Shown: one piece after another, positions 42,047 to 51,361 of the stretch
Layout: each line of letters starts with the position of its first letter
How positions within the stretch are numbered: the first letter of the stretch is position 1
Source of the DNA: Thiorhodococcus minor
Lineage (GTDB): Bacteria; Pseudomonadota; Gammaproteobacteria; Chromatiales; Chromatiaceae
Reading direction: 5' to 3'
Assembly: GCF_010820565.1 (NCBI RefSeq)
Contig: NZ_JAAIJQ010000021.1
Span: forward strand, 1-64,000
DNA length: 64,000 nt
Notes under the pieces: generated by a model
Seen by the model: the letters and a program-made list of their open reading frames with translations, nothing else
The model's database searches: none
Told to the model about the DNA's origin: nothing
Position numbers and translations under genes: made by a program

Positions 42047-44537
42047 AGATTCCTCTTTCCAGGAGCTTGTCGATCTGATTGCCGAAGGAGCCGAGTCCGG
42101 CAAGCTCCAGTTGTAGCATGACGCTGGTGCTGGCCGGCTCGCCGGCGCTGCGCTTGACCTGCTGCCCGAGCAGGCGTAAGCGCCAACAGCAGCGTCCGAC
42201 CTCGATGCCGGCGAAGGCCTCGACCGTCTCGTCGTTGAGCATCGAATAGAGCCAGCGGCCGACCAGCTTGACGTTGGAGCCGAGCGGCATCTTGAAGGAG
42301 AGGTCGGTGTCCTCGTACTCCTCCGACTCCTGAGTGCCCAGATTGTAGCGGTAGGCGAGGTTGATGAGGTGGTCGCTGTCCGGTGCGTATCTCAGCTGCA
42401 GCACCTGCTTCTCCCAGGGCTGCTCGGTCTCGTTGGGATTCCACTGCAGGCTGGCCGTCGCCCGCCAGTCCTGGTGCAGGCGCGCGGAGAGCTCACCCGC
42501 CAGGGAGGAGCTGACGTCGTTCTCCACCGCGTCGCTCTCGCTGTCGAGCTGGACCCGGCGTTTGTCGAAATAGTAGACCTGGCCGATGCTGGTGCGCAGC
42601 AGCTCGTCCCCGCTGCGGTTGGCGATGGTGCGGGATGTCAGGCCGACGGTCAGGCGGTTCGCGTCACTGATCCGGTCGTAGCCGGTGAAGCGGTTGGGCC
42701 GAAAGAGACTCGAGAAGCTGAAATCCAGAGCCGTGGTGTCGAAGAGGGGGTTGTCGGCCTGGTCTTCATAGGCGGTCAGGACGTAGTAGAGGCGCGGCTC
42801 GAGGGTTTGCAGCGCCTGGGTGCCGAGCCAGTCGACCTCGCGCTCGAAGATGAGCTTGCCGTCGATGTCGAGGCTGGGGATGAGATGCGAGAGCTGGTCG
42901 GGCGCGCCCTCGTCCTGGTCCGTCAGGTCGTAGCCTGTGTAGTAGAGCCGGGCGCGCGGGATGAGGTGGCCGAAGCTGCGGCGCAGCGGCGCCCGCAGCG
43001 CCGGAATGGCCACCAGGCGGCTGCCGTGAACGGCGTTATTGTGGTCGAAGTAGTCGTACTGGGCATCGAAGTCGAGCTCGACGAGCTTGCCCCAGGTGCC
43101 GGGGTCGACATCCAGCTCGATATGGGGCAGCTGTCCGTAGGGGCGGTTCTCGGGGTCGATGCTCGCGTCCACCGTCTGGAACTGCTGGATTCGGCCGAGC
43201 ATGCGCCAGCCGTCCCCCTTGTAGCTTACGTCGGCGCGCTGGCTCAGGTTGCGCACGCTAGTCACATCCAGGCGGTTGCCGAAGTCCTGCAGGTACTCGT
43301 CGTCCGACACCGCGGCATAGTCCACGGATGACGACCAGCGGGAGCCGAGCCAGCCGGCCTGCTTGATCCGGTAGGCGCCGCGAACCCCCTCGTCTTCCGC
43401 CTTCTGGTCGTTGGGCAGGATTTCGCCGTCGATCTCGAAGCGCTGAAAGCTGGAGAGGTGGCGGAATTGAGCGCCAAGCATCAGGCCGCGGGCGCTCATG
43501 TAGCGCGGGGTGATGGTGGCGTCCATGTTGGGCGCGATGTTCCAGTAGTAGGGCAGGCTGAGGTCTGTCCCTGTCTCCTCCGCGGAGCCGAGGGTTGGGA
43601 TGAGGAAGCCGCTGCGGCGGCGGCTGTCGATCGGGAAGCTTAGATAGGGCGTGTAGAGCAGGGGCACGTCGGCGAAGCGGATGCGGGCATGGCGCGCAGT
43701 GCCAATCCCGCTCTGCTGATCCAGCTCCAGCTCGCGTGCGGCGATCGACCAGTCGGAATTCCCCGGCGGGCAGGTCGTGTAGATGATGTCTTGGTAGCGG
43801 CTTTGCTGCTCGCTCAGTATCCAGGCCTGCTCGGCCTGGCCGCGCAGATTCGCGTTGCCGGACATGCGGTAGCCCGGCTTGGTGACACTGCCCATCTCCG
43901 TCTCGAGGTTGTAGTCCGCCGCGTCGCCGACCAGTCGGATGCTTGGTAGCTCTAGGTAGATGTTGCCGCTCGCCTTGACGTCGCCATTGCTGCGGTCATA
44001 GCTCGAGCGATCCGACTCGAAGCGCCGCCCCTCCTGGAGGATCTCAACGTCCCCCAGCAAGCGGATGAGGTCCGCGTCTTGGTCGTAGTCCACCAGGTCC
44101 GCCGTGATGTCGATCGGCGTTTGGCGCTCGCCGTCGAGCGGCGAGCTCGGGGCGATCCGGGTCACGCCAGGCTTGGGGCCGCAGTAGTCCCAGCGCAGCC
44201 CTTGGTGCAGGCGCTCGTCCTCGGATCTGGGGCCCAAATGGCGGGCGGGTGCGGGCCGCGGTGCGACCGAGCTGCTGTCAGGGAGGGCTTCGGCGGGCTC
44301 GGCTGGCTTGGCCTCCAGCCCTTTCAGGCTGGCCGATTGGGGCGCGGGCTGGGCTGGCGTCAGGGCGGGCAGCGCCGGCCGGTCAGCCGTCGGCGAGGTC
44401 GGCCGAAAGGCGTCGGACGGATAGGTCTCGGCGGCTGTGCTCGCTAGCGCTTGAGCAGAGGTCGGACCCGACAGGGCGATGAGGACGAGCAGCGCGGAAA
44501 CGGCGGCGCTGCGTTTTTGATCGACCATGGTCGGCAT
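42027..44537 (-). CDS. lptD: LPS-assembly protein LptD
   Basis: An 836-residue outer-membrane beta-barrel that inserts LPS. After the signal (hydrophobic VSALLVLIALSG) comes a Pro/Ala-rich linker, the periplasmic OstA-like jellyroll (ITADLVDYDQDADLIRLLGD) and the barrel. Four Cys sites are visible: DYCGPK, TTCPPG and the adjacent pair GRCCWR, matching the disulfide pattern of LptD. Its partner lptE is at 29.9 kb. It is divergent from amgK across 176 bases. Confidence 0.95.
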   Translation of the reverse strand: MPTMVDQKRSAAVSALLVLIALSGPTSAQALASTAAETYPSDAFRPTSPTADRPALPALTPAQPAPQSASLKGLEAKPAEPAEALPDSSSVAPRPAPARHLGPRSEDERLHQGLRWDYCGPKPGVTRIAPSSPLDGERQTPIDITADLVDYDQDADLIRLLGDVEILQEGRRFESDRSSYDRSNGDVKASGNIYLELPSIRLVGDAADYNLETEMGSVTKPGYRMSGNANLRGQAEQAWILSEQQSRYQDIIYTTCPPGNSDWSIAARELELDQQSGIGTARHARIRFADVPLLYTPYLSFPIDSRRRSGFLIPTLGSAEETGTDLSLPYYWNIAPNMDATITPRYMSARGLMLGAQFRHLSSFQRFEIDGEILPNDQKAEDEGVRGAYRIKQAGWLGSRWSSSVDYAAVSDDEYLQDFGNRLDVTSVRNLSQRADVSYKGDGWRMLGRIQQFQTVDASIDPENRPYGQLPHIELDVDPGTWGKLVELDFDAQYDYFDHNNAVHGSRLVAIPALRAPLRRSFGHLIPRARLYYTGYDLTDQDEGAPDQLSHLIPSLDIDGKLIFEREVDWLGTQALQTLEPRLYYVLTAYEDQADNPLFDTTALDFSFSSLFRPNRFTGYDRISDANRLTVGLTSRTIANRSGDELLRTSIGQVYYFDKRRVQLDSESDAVENDVSSSLAGELSARLHQDWRATASLQWNPNETEQPWEKQVLQLRYAPDSDHLINLAYRYNLGTQESEEYEDTDLSFKMPLGSNVKLVGRWLYSMLNDETVEAFAGIEVGRCCWRLRLLGQQVKRSAGEPASTSVMLQLELAGLGSFGNQIDKLLERGIYGYQSN

Positions 44538-44713
44538 CCGGCGGGCGGACTCGCTTCACGAGAGTGGACGGTTGAGGTTGAACCTGCAACCATGGCATAT
44601 CCCGTCTCGGGCGGCAATCGGAAAGCGCCGAGCGTCATCCAAGCCGCTTACGGAGACCTTTCCCCAATGATTTCGAGCGTGGGGCCGCAACAAGCGCAGC
44701 GGCTCCGAGGTGG

Positions 44714-45718
44714 ATGCGAGTGTCAGAGCGAAATGATGCCATGCGAGCCTGGCTCGCCAGGGTCACTGGGTCGACGTGCTTCGAGCTGACGCCCGCCTCG
44801 TCGGATGCGAGCTTTCGGCGCTATTGGCGGCTGAGCGAGGGCGGGGAGACCTGCATCCTGATGGACGCCCCCCCGGCTCAGGAAGACTGCGGACGCTATG
44901 CGGACCTGGCACGCCGCTTCCGGGCCATCGGCATCAATACGCCGGAGATCCTGGCCGAGGATCGCGCACAGGGGTTCATGCTGATCTCGGATCTCGGTGA
45001 TCGCGTTTATTTGGATCATCTGAGTGACGCCAGCGCTGACGGGCTCTACGGCGATGCCCTCGGCGCCCTGCTGAGGATTCAGGCCGATGGGCCGACCCAA
45101 GGGCTACCCGCTTACGACGCGCCCTTCCTGAAGCGCGAGCTCGGTCTCTTCCGCACCTGGTTTCTCGACCAGCATCTGAGACTGCGGCTGTCGCCGGCCG
45201 AGGAGGCGATGCTCGATGCCTTGGATGGCGTCCTGATCGAGAGTGCGCTCGAGCAGCCGCAAGTCTGTGTCCATCGCGACTACCACTCGCGCAATCTCAT
45301 GATCACGGAGATCGGCAGCCCGGGCGTCCTGGACTTTCAGGACGCCGTGGTCGGGCCAGTGACCTATGATCTGGTCTCTCTGCTGCGCGACTGCTACATC
45401 GCCTGGCCCGCCGAAAAGGTCGTCGGCTGGGCGCTCGGCTATCGGCAGATGGCCTATCGATCGGGCTTCATCCCCGATGTCGCGCCGGAGCGGTTTCTGC
45501 GCTGGCTCGACCTCATGGGGCTCCAGCGACATCTCAAGGTGTGCGGCATCTTCGCACGCCTGCACATCCGCGATGGCAAATCGCACTACCTGGCCGACCT
45601 GCCGCGCACGCTCGGCTATGTGACCCATGTGGCCGGGCGTCATCCCGAGCTGAAGGGGCTCGCCCGCCTGCTGAGTGACCGGGTCCTTCCAGCCATGGCT
45701 GCTTCCTCGCCGTCTTAG
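44714..45718 (+). CDS. amgK: N-acetylmuramate/N-acetylglucosamine kinase (AmgK-type)
   Basis: A 334-residue aminoglycoside phosphotransferase-fold kinase of cell-wall sugar recycling that makes MurNAc-1-phosphate. It has ASSDASFRRYWRL, the catalytic motif HRDYHSRNLM and LDFQDAVVGPVTYDLVSLLRD. It is divergent from lptD, as in pseudomonads. The uridylyltransferase murU that normally follows is not present; a PhoX phosphatase follows instead. A second start at 44741 is possible. Confidence 0.9.
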   Translation: MRVSERNDAMRAWLARVTGSTCFELTPASSDASFRRYWRLSEGGETCILMDAPPAQEDCGRYADLARRFRAIGINTPEILAEDRAQGFMLISDLGDRVYLDHLSDASADGLYGDALGALLRIQADGPTQGLPAYDAPFLKRELGLFRTWFLDQHLRLRLSPAEEAMLDALDGVLIESALEQPQVCVHRDYHSRNLMITEIGSPGVLDFQDAVVGPVTYDLVSLLRDCYIAWPAEKVVGWALGYRQMAYRSGFIPDVAPERFLRWLDLMGLQRHLKVCGIFARLHIRDGKSHYLADLPRTLGYVTHVAGRHPELKGLARLLSDRVLPAMAASSPS

Positions 45719-45783
45719 ACATCCGCAGGCTGCTCGGGGAGGCGGCTGGCCGGCTGCTTTGTCCGGGCCGGCTCGTCACCCGG

Positions 45784-45801
45784 CCGTCATGGAAGCTTCA
45801 T
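45784..45801 (+). promoter_or_regulatory. Possible Pho box upstream of the PhoX gene
   Basis: CCGTCAT-GGAA-GCTTCAT resembles the 7-4-7 Pho box consensus with about 12 of 18 positions matching. It lies about 115 bases before the phosphatase start. No clear -10 box is at the expected distance, so support is weak. Confidence 0.3.
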
Positions 45802-45917
45802 CTTTCCATGATCCGAGCGCCGCAGTTTTTCCTTAGTCTTTGCTGCTCAAAGCTCATGCCGAGGCCGGGGCCCGCTCCTGGTCTCATGTCATCAAGCCAT
45901 TTGTAGGAAAGCAGCCC

Positions 45918-47756
45918 ATGACTCCGGTCAGCAAGACGCTCGTCAGTTTGCCAGCTTTGATGTTGGCGCTTGGATGTACTCAAACCCAGGCCGATCTCAA
46001 CAGGCTCGAGCTCAGCGAAGTCACAGTCCCGCTCACGCTAGCCGAGAAGAGCCAGATCCGCGCCTCGGACACCGTGATCATCGATGGGCAGGCGTATGCC
46101 ATCGGCTACCATGATCTGGTTCGGACGAATCAGGTTCTGCCCAAGCTCCACGGACGTTTCAGTGAGACCGAGATCTTCGGTCTGCTCAAGGACAAGAACG
46201 GCGATCCCATGCTGCTCGAGGACGGCAGCCCCTGGGTGTGCACCAACGGCTCCGGCCCGGATTACACCTCCCTGCTGCGCTATGGCAACGCGCTGTTCGC
46301 GGTGACTCAGCTCGAGTGCAGCCTGGGCGGTGCCTATATCACCAAGCTCGAGCAGGACAATGAGGGCAACCTGGAGGCCGTTGCCACGAGATCCGTCGAC
46401 TTCTCCGAGGTGTTCGGCACCTACGTCAACTGCGCCGGCATGACGACCCCATGGGGCTCGCACCTCGGCTCCGAAGAATACGAGCCGCCGATGGCGCTCT
46501 TCAATCCGGATGCCGAGGATCGGGCCTGGTTCGACGATCCGACCTGGCACGATGCGCACATGCAGTCCATCGCCGACTACAACCACATCGAGAATACGGC
46601 TGAGAACGCGGCCTATTTCGGTTACATGTACGGTTGGACGCCTGAGATCAAGATCACCTCGGCCGAGGGACGCCACCGTGTCACCAAGCACTTCGCGATG
46701 GGGCGCTTCGCGCATGAGCTGGCCTACGTCATGCCCGACAACCGCACGGTCTATCTGTCCGATGATGGCACCAATGTCGGGCTCTTCATGTTCGTCGCGG
46801 ATCGTCCCAAGGTCCTCAGCGCAGGGACGCTCTATGCGGCGCGCTGGAATCAGACCTCGGGCGAAGGCGCCGGGGCCGCGGATCTCGAATGGATCAACCT
46901 TGGGCATGCCACGAACGATGAGATCCGCGCCGCGATCGAGGCGAAGACGACCTTCGCCGACATGTTCGAGAAGGTCGATCCGATCGATGCCGACGCAGGT
47001 ACTTGCCCGGATGGCTACACCAGCACCAACACCTACGATGAGGGACTGCTCTGCACCCGTCTGAAGCAGGGTATGGAGAAGATCGCTTCGCGCCTCGAGA
47101 CGCGACTCTATGCCGCGCATCTGGGCGCGACCACGGAGCTCCGAAAGGAAGAGGGAATCACCTTCAACCCGGACGACTACGTCCTCTACATCGCGATGAG
47201 CGAAGTGGCCAAAGGGATGGAGGACGGCTCCTCGAACGACGTGGGCGGACCTAACCACATTCGGCTCGAGAAGAACAAATGCGGTGCCGTTTACGGGCTC
47301 AATCTGAAAGGCGAGATCAGCGATACGGACGCTTCTCCGATCGACAGCCGCTATGTCGCCTACAATATGTGGGGCCTCATCGCCGGCACTCCGGTCGATT
47401 ACAGCGGAACCGAGCTGTCCGAGAACAGCTGTGACGTCGACGGCATCGCATCGCCGGACAACATCACCTACCTGCCCAAGTACAAGTCGCTCGTGATCGG
47501 CGAGGACACAAGCGCCCACCAGAACGACTATGTCTGGAGCTTCGACCTCAACACCCGGGAGCTGACCCGCATCGCCACCACGCCCTATGGCGCCGAGACG
47601 ACCTCGCCCTTCTGGCATGCCAATATCGGCGGCTACGGCTATCTGACCCTGGTGACTCAGCACCCCTACGGCGAGTCGGACGAGGACAAGGCCCAGAGCC
47701 CCGATGACAAGGAGTCGCACGTCGGCTACATCGGACCCTTCCCTGCGCTCGACTGA
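45918..47756 (+). CDS. PhoX-family alkaline phosphatase (DUF839)
   Basis: A 612-residue secreted calcium/iron-type phosphatase family protein. It has the PhoX core NCAGMTTPWGSHLGSEEYEP, GYMYGWTPEI, GRFAHELAYVM and YLSDDGTNVGLFMFVADRP. The N-terminus (SKTLVSLPALMLALGCTQTQ) is a Sec-type or lipoprotein-like signal without the twin-arginine motif usual for PhoX. The ATG at 45918 follows TAGGAAAG. It would release phosphate from organic esters in the periplasm or outside. Confidence 0.87.
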   Translation: MTPVSKTLVSLPALMLALGCTQTQADLNRLELSEVTVPLTLAEKSQIRASDTVIIDGQAYAIGYHDLVRTNQVLPKLHGRFSETEIFGLLKDKNGDPMLLEDGSPWVCTNGSGPDYTSLLRYGNALFAVTQLECSLGGAYITKLEQDNEGNLEAVATRSVDFSEVFGTYVNCAGMTTPWGSHLGSEEYEPPMALFNPDAEDRAWFDDPTWHDAHMQSIADYNHIENTAENAAYFGYMYGWTPEIKITSAEGRHRVTKHFAMGRFAHELAYVMPDNRTVYLSDDGTNVGLFMFVADRPKVLSAGTLYAARWNQTSGEGAGAADLEWINLGHATNDEIRAAIEAKTTFADMFEKVDPIDADAGTCPDGYTSTNTYDEGLLCTRLKQGMEKIASRLETRLYAAHLGATTELRKEEGITFNPDDYVLYIAMSEVAKGMEDGSSNDVGGPNHIRLEKNKCGAVYGLNLKGEISDTDASPIDSRYVAYNMWGLIAGTPVDYSGTELSENSCDVDGIASPDNITYLPKYKSLVIGEDTSAHQNDYVWSFDLNTRELTRIATTPYGAETTSPFWHANIGGYGYLTLVTQHPYGESDEDKAQSPDDKESHVGYIGPFPALD

Positions 47757-47870
47757 GCCTGCCGCCGTGGGCTGGCGCAGGGACGCGCCACCGCGGGCCC
47801 TGCCTGGGCAGGCTTCCCTCGGTCTCTCTTCAGTCCCCTCTGGACTCGATCAATGAAGTCGTCATTACAA

Positions 47871-48126
47871 CCTAGATCCGGCAGTTGACCGCTTCGTGCT
47901 TCATGCAAGGCCTTGATCACTTTCAAGATCGGGGTTTCCTGCTGGCTCACCCGCCGGGTGAAGCCCGCTACGGCCTCCAGTGCACGCCCCGCGCGGCGCC
48001 TGGCTGCGTTGCAACGGATTCTCTCTTGAGAAAGATTCCGTCGTAGCACCACTACGACGCCTCGTTGCGCCTTGCCAGACACCCCGCTGGACGCACCCTG
48101 GAGGCCGCCCAACCGCCGGATCTAGG
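47871..48126 (+). mobile_element. MITE-like element, copy A
   Basis: A 256-bp non-coding element about 96% identical to the one at 55269-55505 apart from an indel of about 19 bases. It begins CCTAGATCCGGCAGTTG and ends with its near-perfect inverse (17-bp terminal inverted repeats, one mismatch). Inside are a hairpin (GGCTCACCC / GGGTGAAGCC) and a long imperfect stem closing on GTCGTAG / CTACGAC. No transposase is present, so it would need one in trans. No clear target duplication is seen. Confidence 0.8.
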
Positions 48127-48261
48127 TAGAAAGAGCTGCCAGCCACCAGCAGCCAGCTTAGAGCTTTGTTTTGGAGCTGCTTTCAGGTCTTGTCCGAGTC
48201 ACCCAACGGGTGAGCGGCTGGCCGGCCATAAAGTCTGCTAAGTATCTGATTATGATGTGCT

Positions 48262-48331
48262 GGAGGCTGGAGGCTGGAGGCTGGAGGCTGGAGGCTGGAG
48301 GCTGGAGGCTGGAGGCTGGAGGCTGGAGGCT
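48262..48331. repeat. Heptamer tandem array, ten copies of GGAGGCT
   Basis: Ten perfect head-to-tail copies of GGAGGCT, with a partial unit GCT just before. Unit length 7 in a non-coding convergent region suggests slippage expansion. Degenerate copies occur just upstream of lpxA. Confidence 0.97.
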
Positions 48332-48404
48332 GTCTTGAGGGCGAGAGACGCGTCATTCATGCGCATAATGCCTCTTCGTGTCCTTGGGGCCTTTGCGGTT
48401 TAGC

Positions 48405-49418
48405 CTACCGCGACTTCTTATCGTCCGGCTCGCCGAAGAGGTCGGCGAGGCCTTCTAGCTCCTCGCGCGCCCGCGCTTCTTCGTCCTCTGGCGATTCGGG
48501 CTCGGTGGACGGGCTTTCGGGCTGTGCTTCCGCTTCTTGCTCCGTCTCCTGCTCCGTCTCCTGCTCCGGCTCAGGCTCAGGCTGCTGGGGCGGTGACTGG
48601 TCGCTCGCGCCGAAGGCGTCGAGCATGGCGTCGAGCGCGGCTTGATCGATTGGCTCCTCGTTGAGCGATAGCGGGTCCGGCGTCTCGCCAGCCTCCGCGA
48701 CGGCAGGCTCAGGCGCTGGCTTGGGTGTTGGCATCTCCTTTGGCTCGATTTCGGCCGGCTGTGAGGCCTGCGCTTCGGCTTGCTCGGGCTGGACGTCGAG
48801 CTCGAAGTCTTCCGCCACGCTTTCGGCTTGCTCGGGCGCCTGGGGCGCCGGTGCCTCTGGCTCTGGCGTTTGCACGGGCTCAGGCGCGGGCGCTTCCGCG
48901 GCTGCCGCCTCTTCTTGATCCTTCTTGAAGGCGGCCATGTACTCGTCCATCAGCTGCTCGAGCGTGTCCTTGGTGCTGGCGAGCTCGGTCGCCAGTGCGG
49001 CCTTCTCGTTCTCCAGGTCGTTGACCTCGCTGGCCTCGATCATACCGGTCGGCGTCATCTCCACCCAGGGGGTCAGCACCTTCGTCAGCTCTTCCGGGAT
49101 CTGCTTGAGCTTGGCGCCGTCGCGGCTGAGGTAGAGGCTGAGCATGGCGTTGTAAAAGGCCTTCTCGCGCGCGACATACTCGTCCACCTTGGCCGCCAGA
49201 TCGTCTCCCTCGAGATGGTAAGTGGTCTCGAAGAGGTTGGTCAGGGCGTCGCGCCGTGAGAATTCGTCCGTTTCCAGGCGTCGCATCACGGCGCCCGCGT
49301 GGGCGTGGTCTTCGTGGATGCGCTTATGCTGATGGCGCATCGTGATGAAGAGGATCACCCAGGCGACGATGGCGAACTCGCCGGCTAGGACCAAAGCGCT
49401 GATCTCGAGCGTCGTCAT
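48405..49418 (-). CDS. Membrane-anchored coiled-coil protein with acidic Pro/Glu/Gln-rich tail
   Basis: A 337-residue protein of unknown function. It has one N-terminal transmembrane helix (about 6-27, LVLAGEFAIVAWVILFITM), a helical region with likely coiled coil around 120-170, and a long low-complexity acidic C-terminal half rich in Pro, Glu, Gln and Ala that includes repeats such as EQETEQET. The ATG at 49418 overlaps the end of the VWA gene (49415-49418), so it is translationally coupled. The acidic tail presumably projects into the cytoplasm or periplasm as a spacer; orientation is not clear. Confidence 0.75.
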   Translation of the reverse strand: MTTLEISALVLAGEFAIVAWVILFITMRHQHKRIHEDHAHAGAVMRRLETDEFSRRDALTNLFETTYHLEGDDLAAKVDEYVAREKAFYNAMLSLYLSRDGAKLKQIPEELTKVLTPWVEMTPTGMIEASEVNDLENEKAALATELASTKDTLEQLMDEYMAAFKKDQEEAAAAEAPAPEPVQTPEPEAPAPQAPEQAESVAEDFELDVQPEQAEAQASQPAEIEPKEMPTPKPAPEPAVAEAGETPDPLSLNEEPIDQAALDAMLDAFGASDQSPPQQPEPEPEQETEQETEQEAEAQPESPSTEPESPEDEEARAREELEGLADLFGEPDDKKSR

Positions 49419-51349
49419 GACCGCTTCCTCGTCTTGCCTTTCTTGTCCTGCTTCGCTCCACCCTTCTTGGGTGCGGGCGTCTCGCCCTCGACCACGGGAG
49501 TCGGTGCGGAGCGTTTGAGCAGCCACCAGGTGAGGCCCAGAATGAGCCCCACGAGCAAATTGCCGCCGAGCACATAGCTGCTGAGCGCTAGCCATTGGAT
49601 GGGGGGCTTGGGCGCCTCCTCTGCGGCCTCCTGCGTCTCAGGGGCGGGGAAATCCAGATTGAGCCTTTGCGGCTCGGGCCGGAAGACGATGCTGTCGTCC
49701 CTGAGCGTCGTTGCGATGAGCTGGCCCTTGATCTGGTATCGACCGGGCGCCTGGACCGGGATCTTGATGCCCAGTGGGAGCCGTGCCGACTCTGGGATCT
49801 CGACCACGGAGCGCTCGCCGCTCGGCGCCTCGATCAGCAGGTAGCCGAGCAAGCTGTCGGGCTTGATCAGGTCCGCCTCGCCGGTGATCCGGATCTTGAT
49901 ACGTGCGACCGGGTCGTCCGGCGAGGGCAATTGCTCTGCATAGTCGACCTCGATCGGCGCGCCCGCGACCTTGAAGCGCTTGACGGTTTGGCGCTGGAAG
50001 GTGCCACCGTCGATGACCAGCGTCAGCCTGTAGCTGCCTGTCCCGAGGGATTGCGTGTCCAGCCTGGCCGCAAAACGGCTGCTGTTCGGGTCCAGGGTCA
50101 GCTCCAGGGCGACGGGCAGCTTGGGAGCCGTGTCGAGGGGCTCTGTCGCTTCCGCTGGGCTGGAGTCGGCGCCGATCTCCCGTTCTGGAGCCTGCCCCTC
50201 GGGCCCGGCGGGCGTCTCGCCCGCCTGTGGCCCGAGCGGCGCGATCTCCGCGCGGGCGCTCAGCACCTCGAGCAGATCCGCGCGGGTGACGGTGCGCCTG
50301 TGATCGGTCAGCCAAGCCTCGATCTCCGGCTGCTCCCCGGCACTGAGGGTATTGGGCAGGCGCGTCGATTCGATCTGCAGATCCGTCACCACGACGACCC
50401 TGTTGTCCGGGTCCTCGACGCCCTTGAGGCGCCAGGTGCCGGCCTCGGGATCCTTGACGGTGACGAGGTCGTAGCCAGGCTCGGTGCGCCAGGTGATGCC
50501 GTCCGGGTGTCGCTGCGCGGAGAGGCGGTCGCGGCTCGGCGAGATCAGGGCGGTCTTGCCGCCTTCGGCGTGAAAGGCGAGGACTGTCAGCTCGGAGACC
50601 TGATCGTCGATCTCGAAACCGTTGCCCTTGATCGGCACCGTCGTCGGCTCGGCGGTCTGTTCGAGCATGTGGAGAAAGACGCGTTGGAGGGCGTCGGCAT
50701 CCCTGGCGGTCTCCAGCCAGCCACCGGTCTCGCTCGTCAGTAGCCGCATCAGCGGCATGTCGACATTGTCCGAGAGCGTGACCGCGTGCACCTTGACGCC
50801 GAGTCGCTTGAGCCGCTCGAGCTGCTCGCTCAGGATGCGCTGCCTAGATGCGTCGTCGGCCGCGTCATCCTTGGAGACGTCGACCAGCCCGTCGGTCAGC
50901 AGCACCAAATGCCGCTCGTCGTCTCCCGCGGCCGCGTCCCAGCCGGTGACTGCGGTCGTGATCGCCTGCTCGATGTCGGTGAGCAGACCGCGCGAGTGGA
51001 TGCGGTCGAGACGTGCCCCTGTCTTGCGCTTCCAGCCTTTGTCGACGTCTCCGGGGGGCGCCAGTACCTCCGTCTTCTCGGCGAAGAGCCAGACGCCAGC
51101 GCGCGCACCCTCGGGGAGCAGCTCGTTGACGAGGCGCAGTGCCGGGACGCGCAGGTTCTCCGGATCGTTCTTGCGCATGCTCCCCGAGACGTCGATGAGC
51201 ATGCGCACCTCGGTCGCGGCCAGCAGGTCGCCTCCGCCGAGCGCCGTGAGGATCAGCGCCAGGACGAGCACCCGTTTCACGAGGGTCGACACATGGATGA
51301 AGTCCGTCATGGCCTGTGTGACGGCAGCGCGCGCCGGATCTTGAGTCAT
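49415..51349 (-). CDS. Von Willebrand factor A domain membrane protein
   Basis: A 644-residue protein. After a signal or anchor helix (VLVLALILTALGGGDLLA) comes a VWA domain with an intact metal site: MIDAS motif DVSGS (53-57) and LTDGLVDVSKDDA. The middle resembles an extracellular beta-sandwich region; a second transmembrane helix (LALSSYVLGGNLLVGLILGLT-like, cut short here) precedes a Lys-rich cytoplasmic tail. Thus the VWA domain is probably periplasmic. It lies 12 bases after the kinase gene and overlaps the next gene. Confidence 0.88.
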   Translation of the reverse strand: MTQDPARAAVTQAMTDFIHVSTLVKRVLVLALILTALGGGDLLAATEVRMLIDVSGSMRKNDPENLRVPALRLVNELLPEGARAGVWLFAEKTEVLAPPGDVDKGWKRKTGARLDRIHSRGLLTDIEQAITTAVTGWDAAAGDDERHLVLLTDGLVDVSKDDAADDASRQRILSEQLERLKRLGVKVHAVTLSDNVDMPLMRLLTSETGGWLETARDADALQRVFLHMLEQTAEPTTVPIKGNGFEIDDQVSELTVLAFHAEGGKTALISPSRDRLSAQRHPDGITWRTEPGYDLVTVKDPEAGTWRLKGVEDPDNRVVVVTDLQIESTRLPNTLSAGEQPEIEAWLTDHRRTVTRADLLEVLSARAEIAPLGPQAGETPAGPEGQAPEREIGADSSPAEATEPLDTAPKLPVALELTLDPNSSRFAARLDTQSLGTGSYRLTLVIDGGTFQRQTVKRFKVAGAPIEVDYAEQLPSPDDPVARIKIRITGEADLIKPDSLLGYLLIEAPSGERSVVEIPESARLPLGIKIPVQAPGRYQIKGQLIATTLRDDSIVFRPEPQRLNLDFPAPETQEAAEEAPKPPIQWLALSSYVLGGNLLVGLILGLTWWLLKRSAPTPVVEGETPAPKKGGAKQDKKGKTRKRS

Positions 51350-51361
51350 GGTCGGCCGGCG

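Larger units (their letters stand above)
47757..48404. other. Long convergent intergenic region, rich in repeats
   Basis: No gene is supported. It holds a MITE-like element (47871-48126), a short run of CCAGC-type repeats (48135-48165) and a ten-copy heptamer array (48262-48331). Both neighbouring genes end towards it. Confidence 0.8.

Noticed and set aside
47901-48146. ORFs in the MITE-like copies (also 55265-55519) giving similar short proteins
   Set aside because: The similarity reflects the DNA repeat; the frames are broken by the indel and overlap the inverted-repeat hairpins.
48250-48335. Heptamer array considered as a CRISPR array
   Set aside because: The units are contiguous without spacers; it is a simple tandem repeat.
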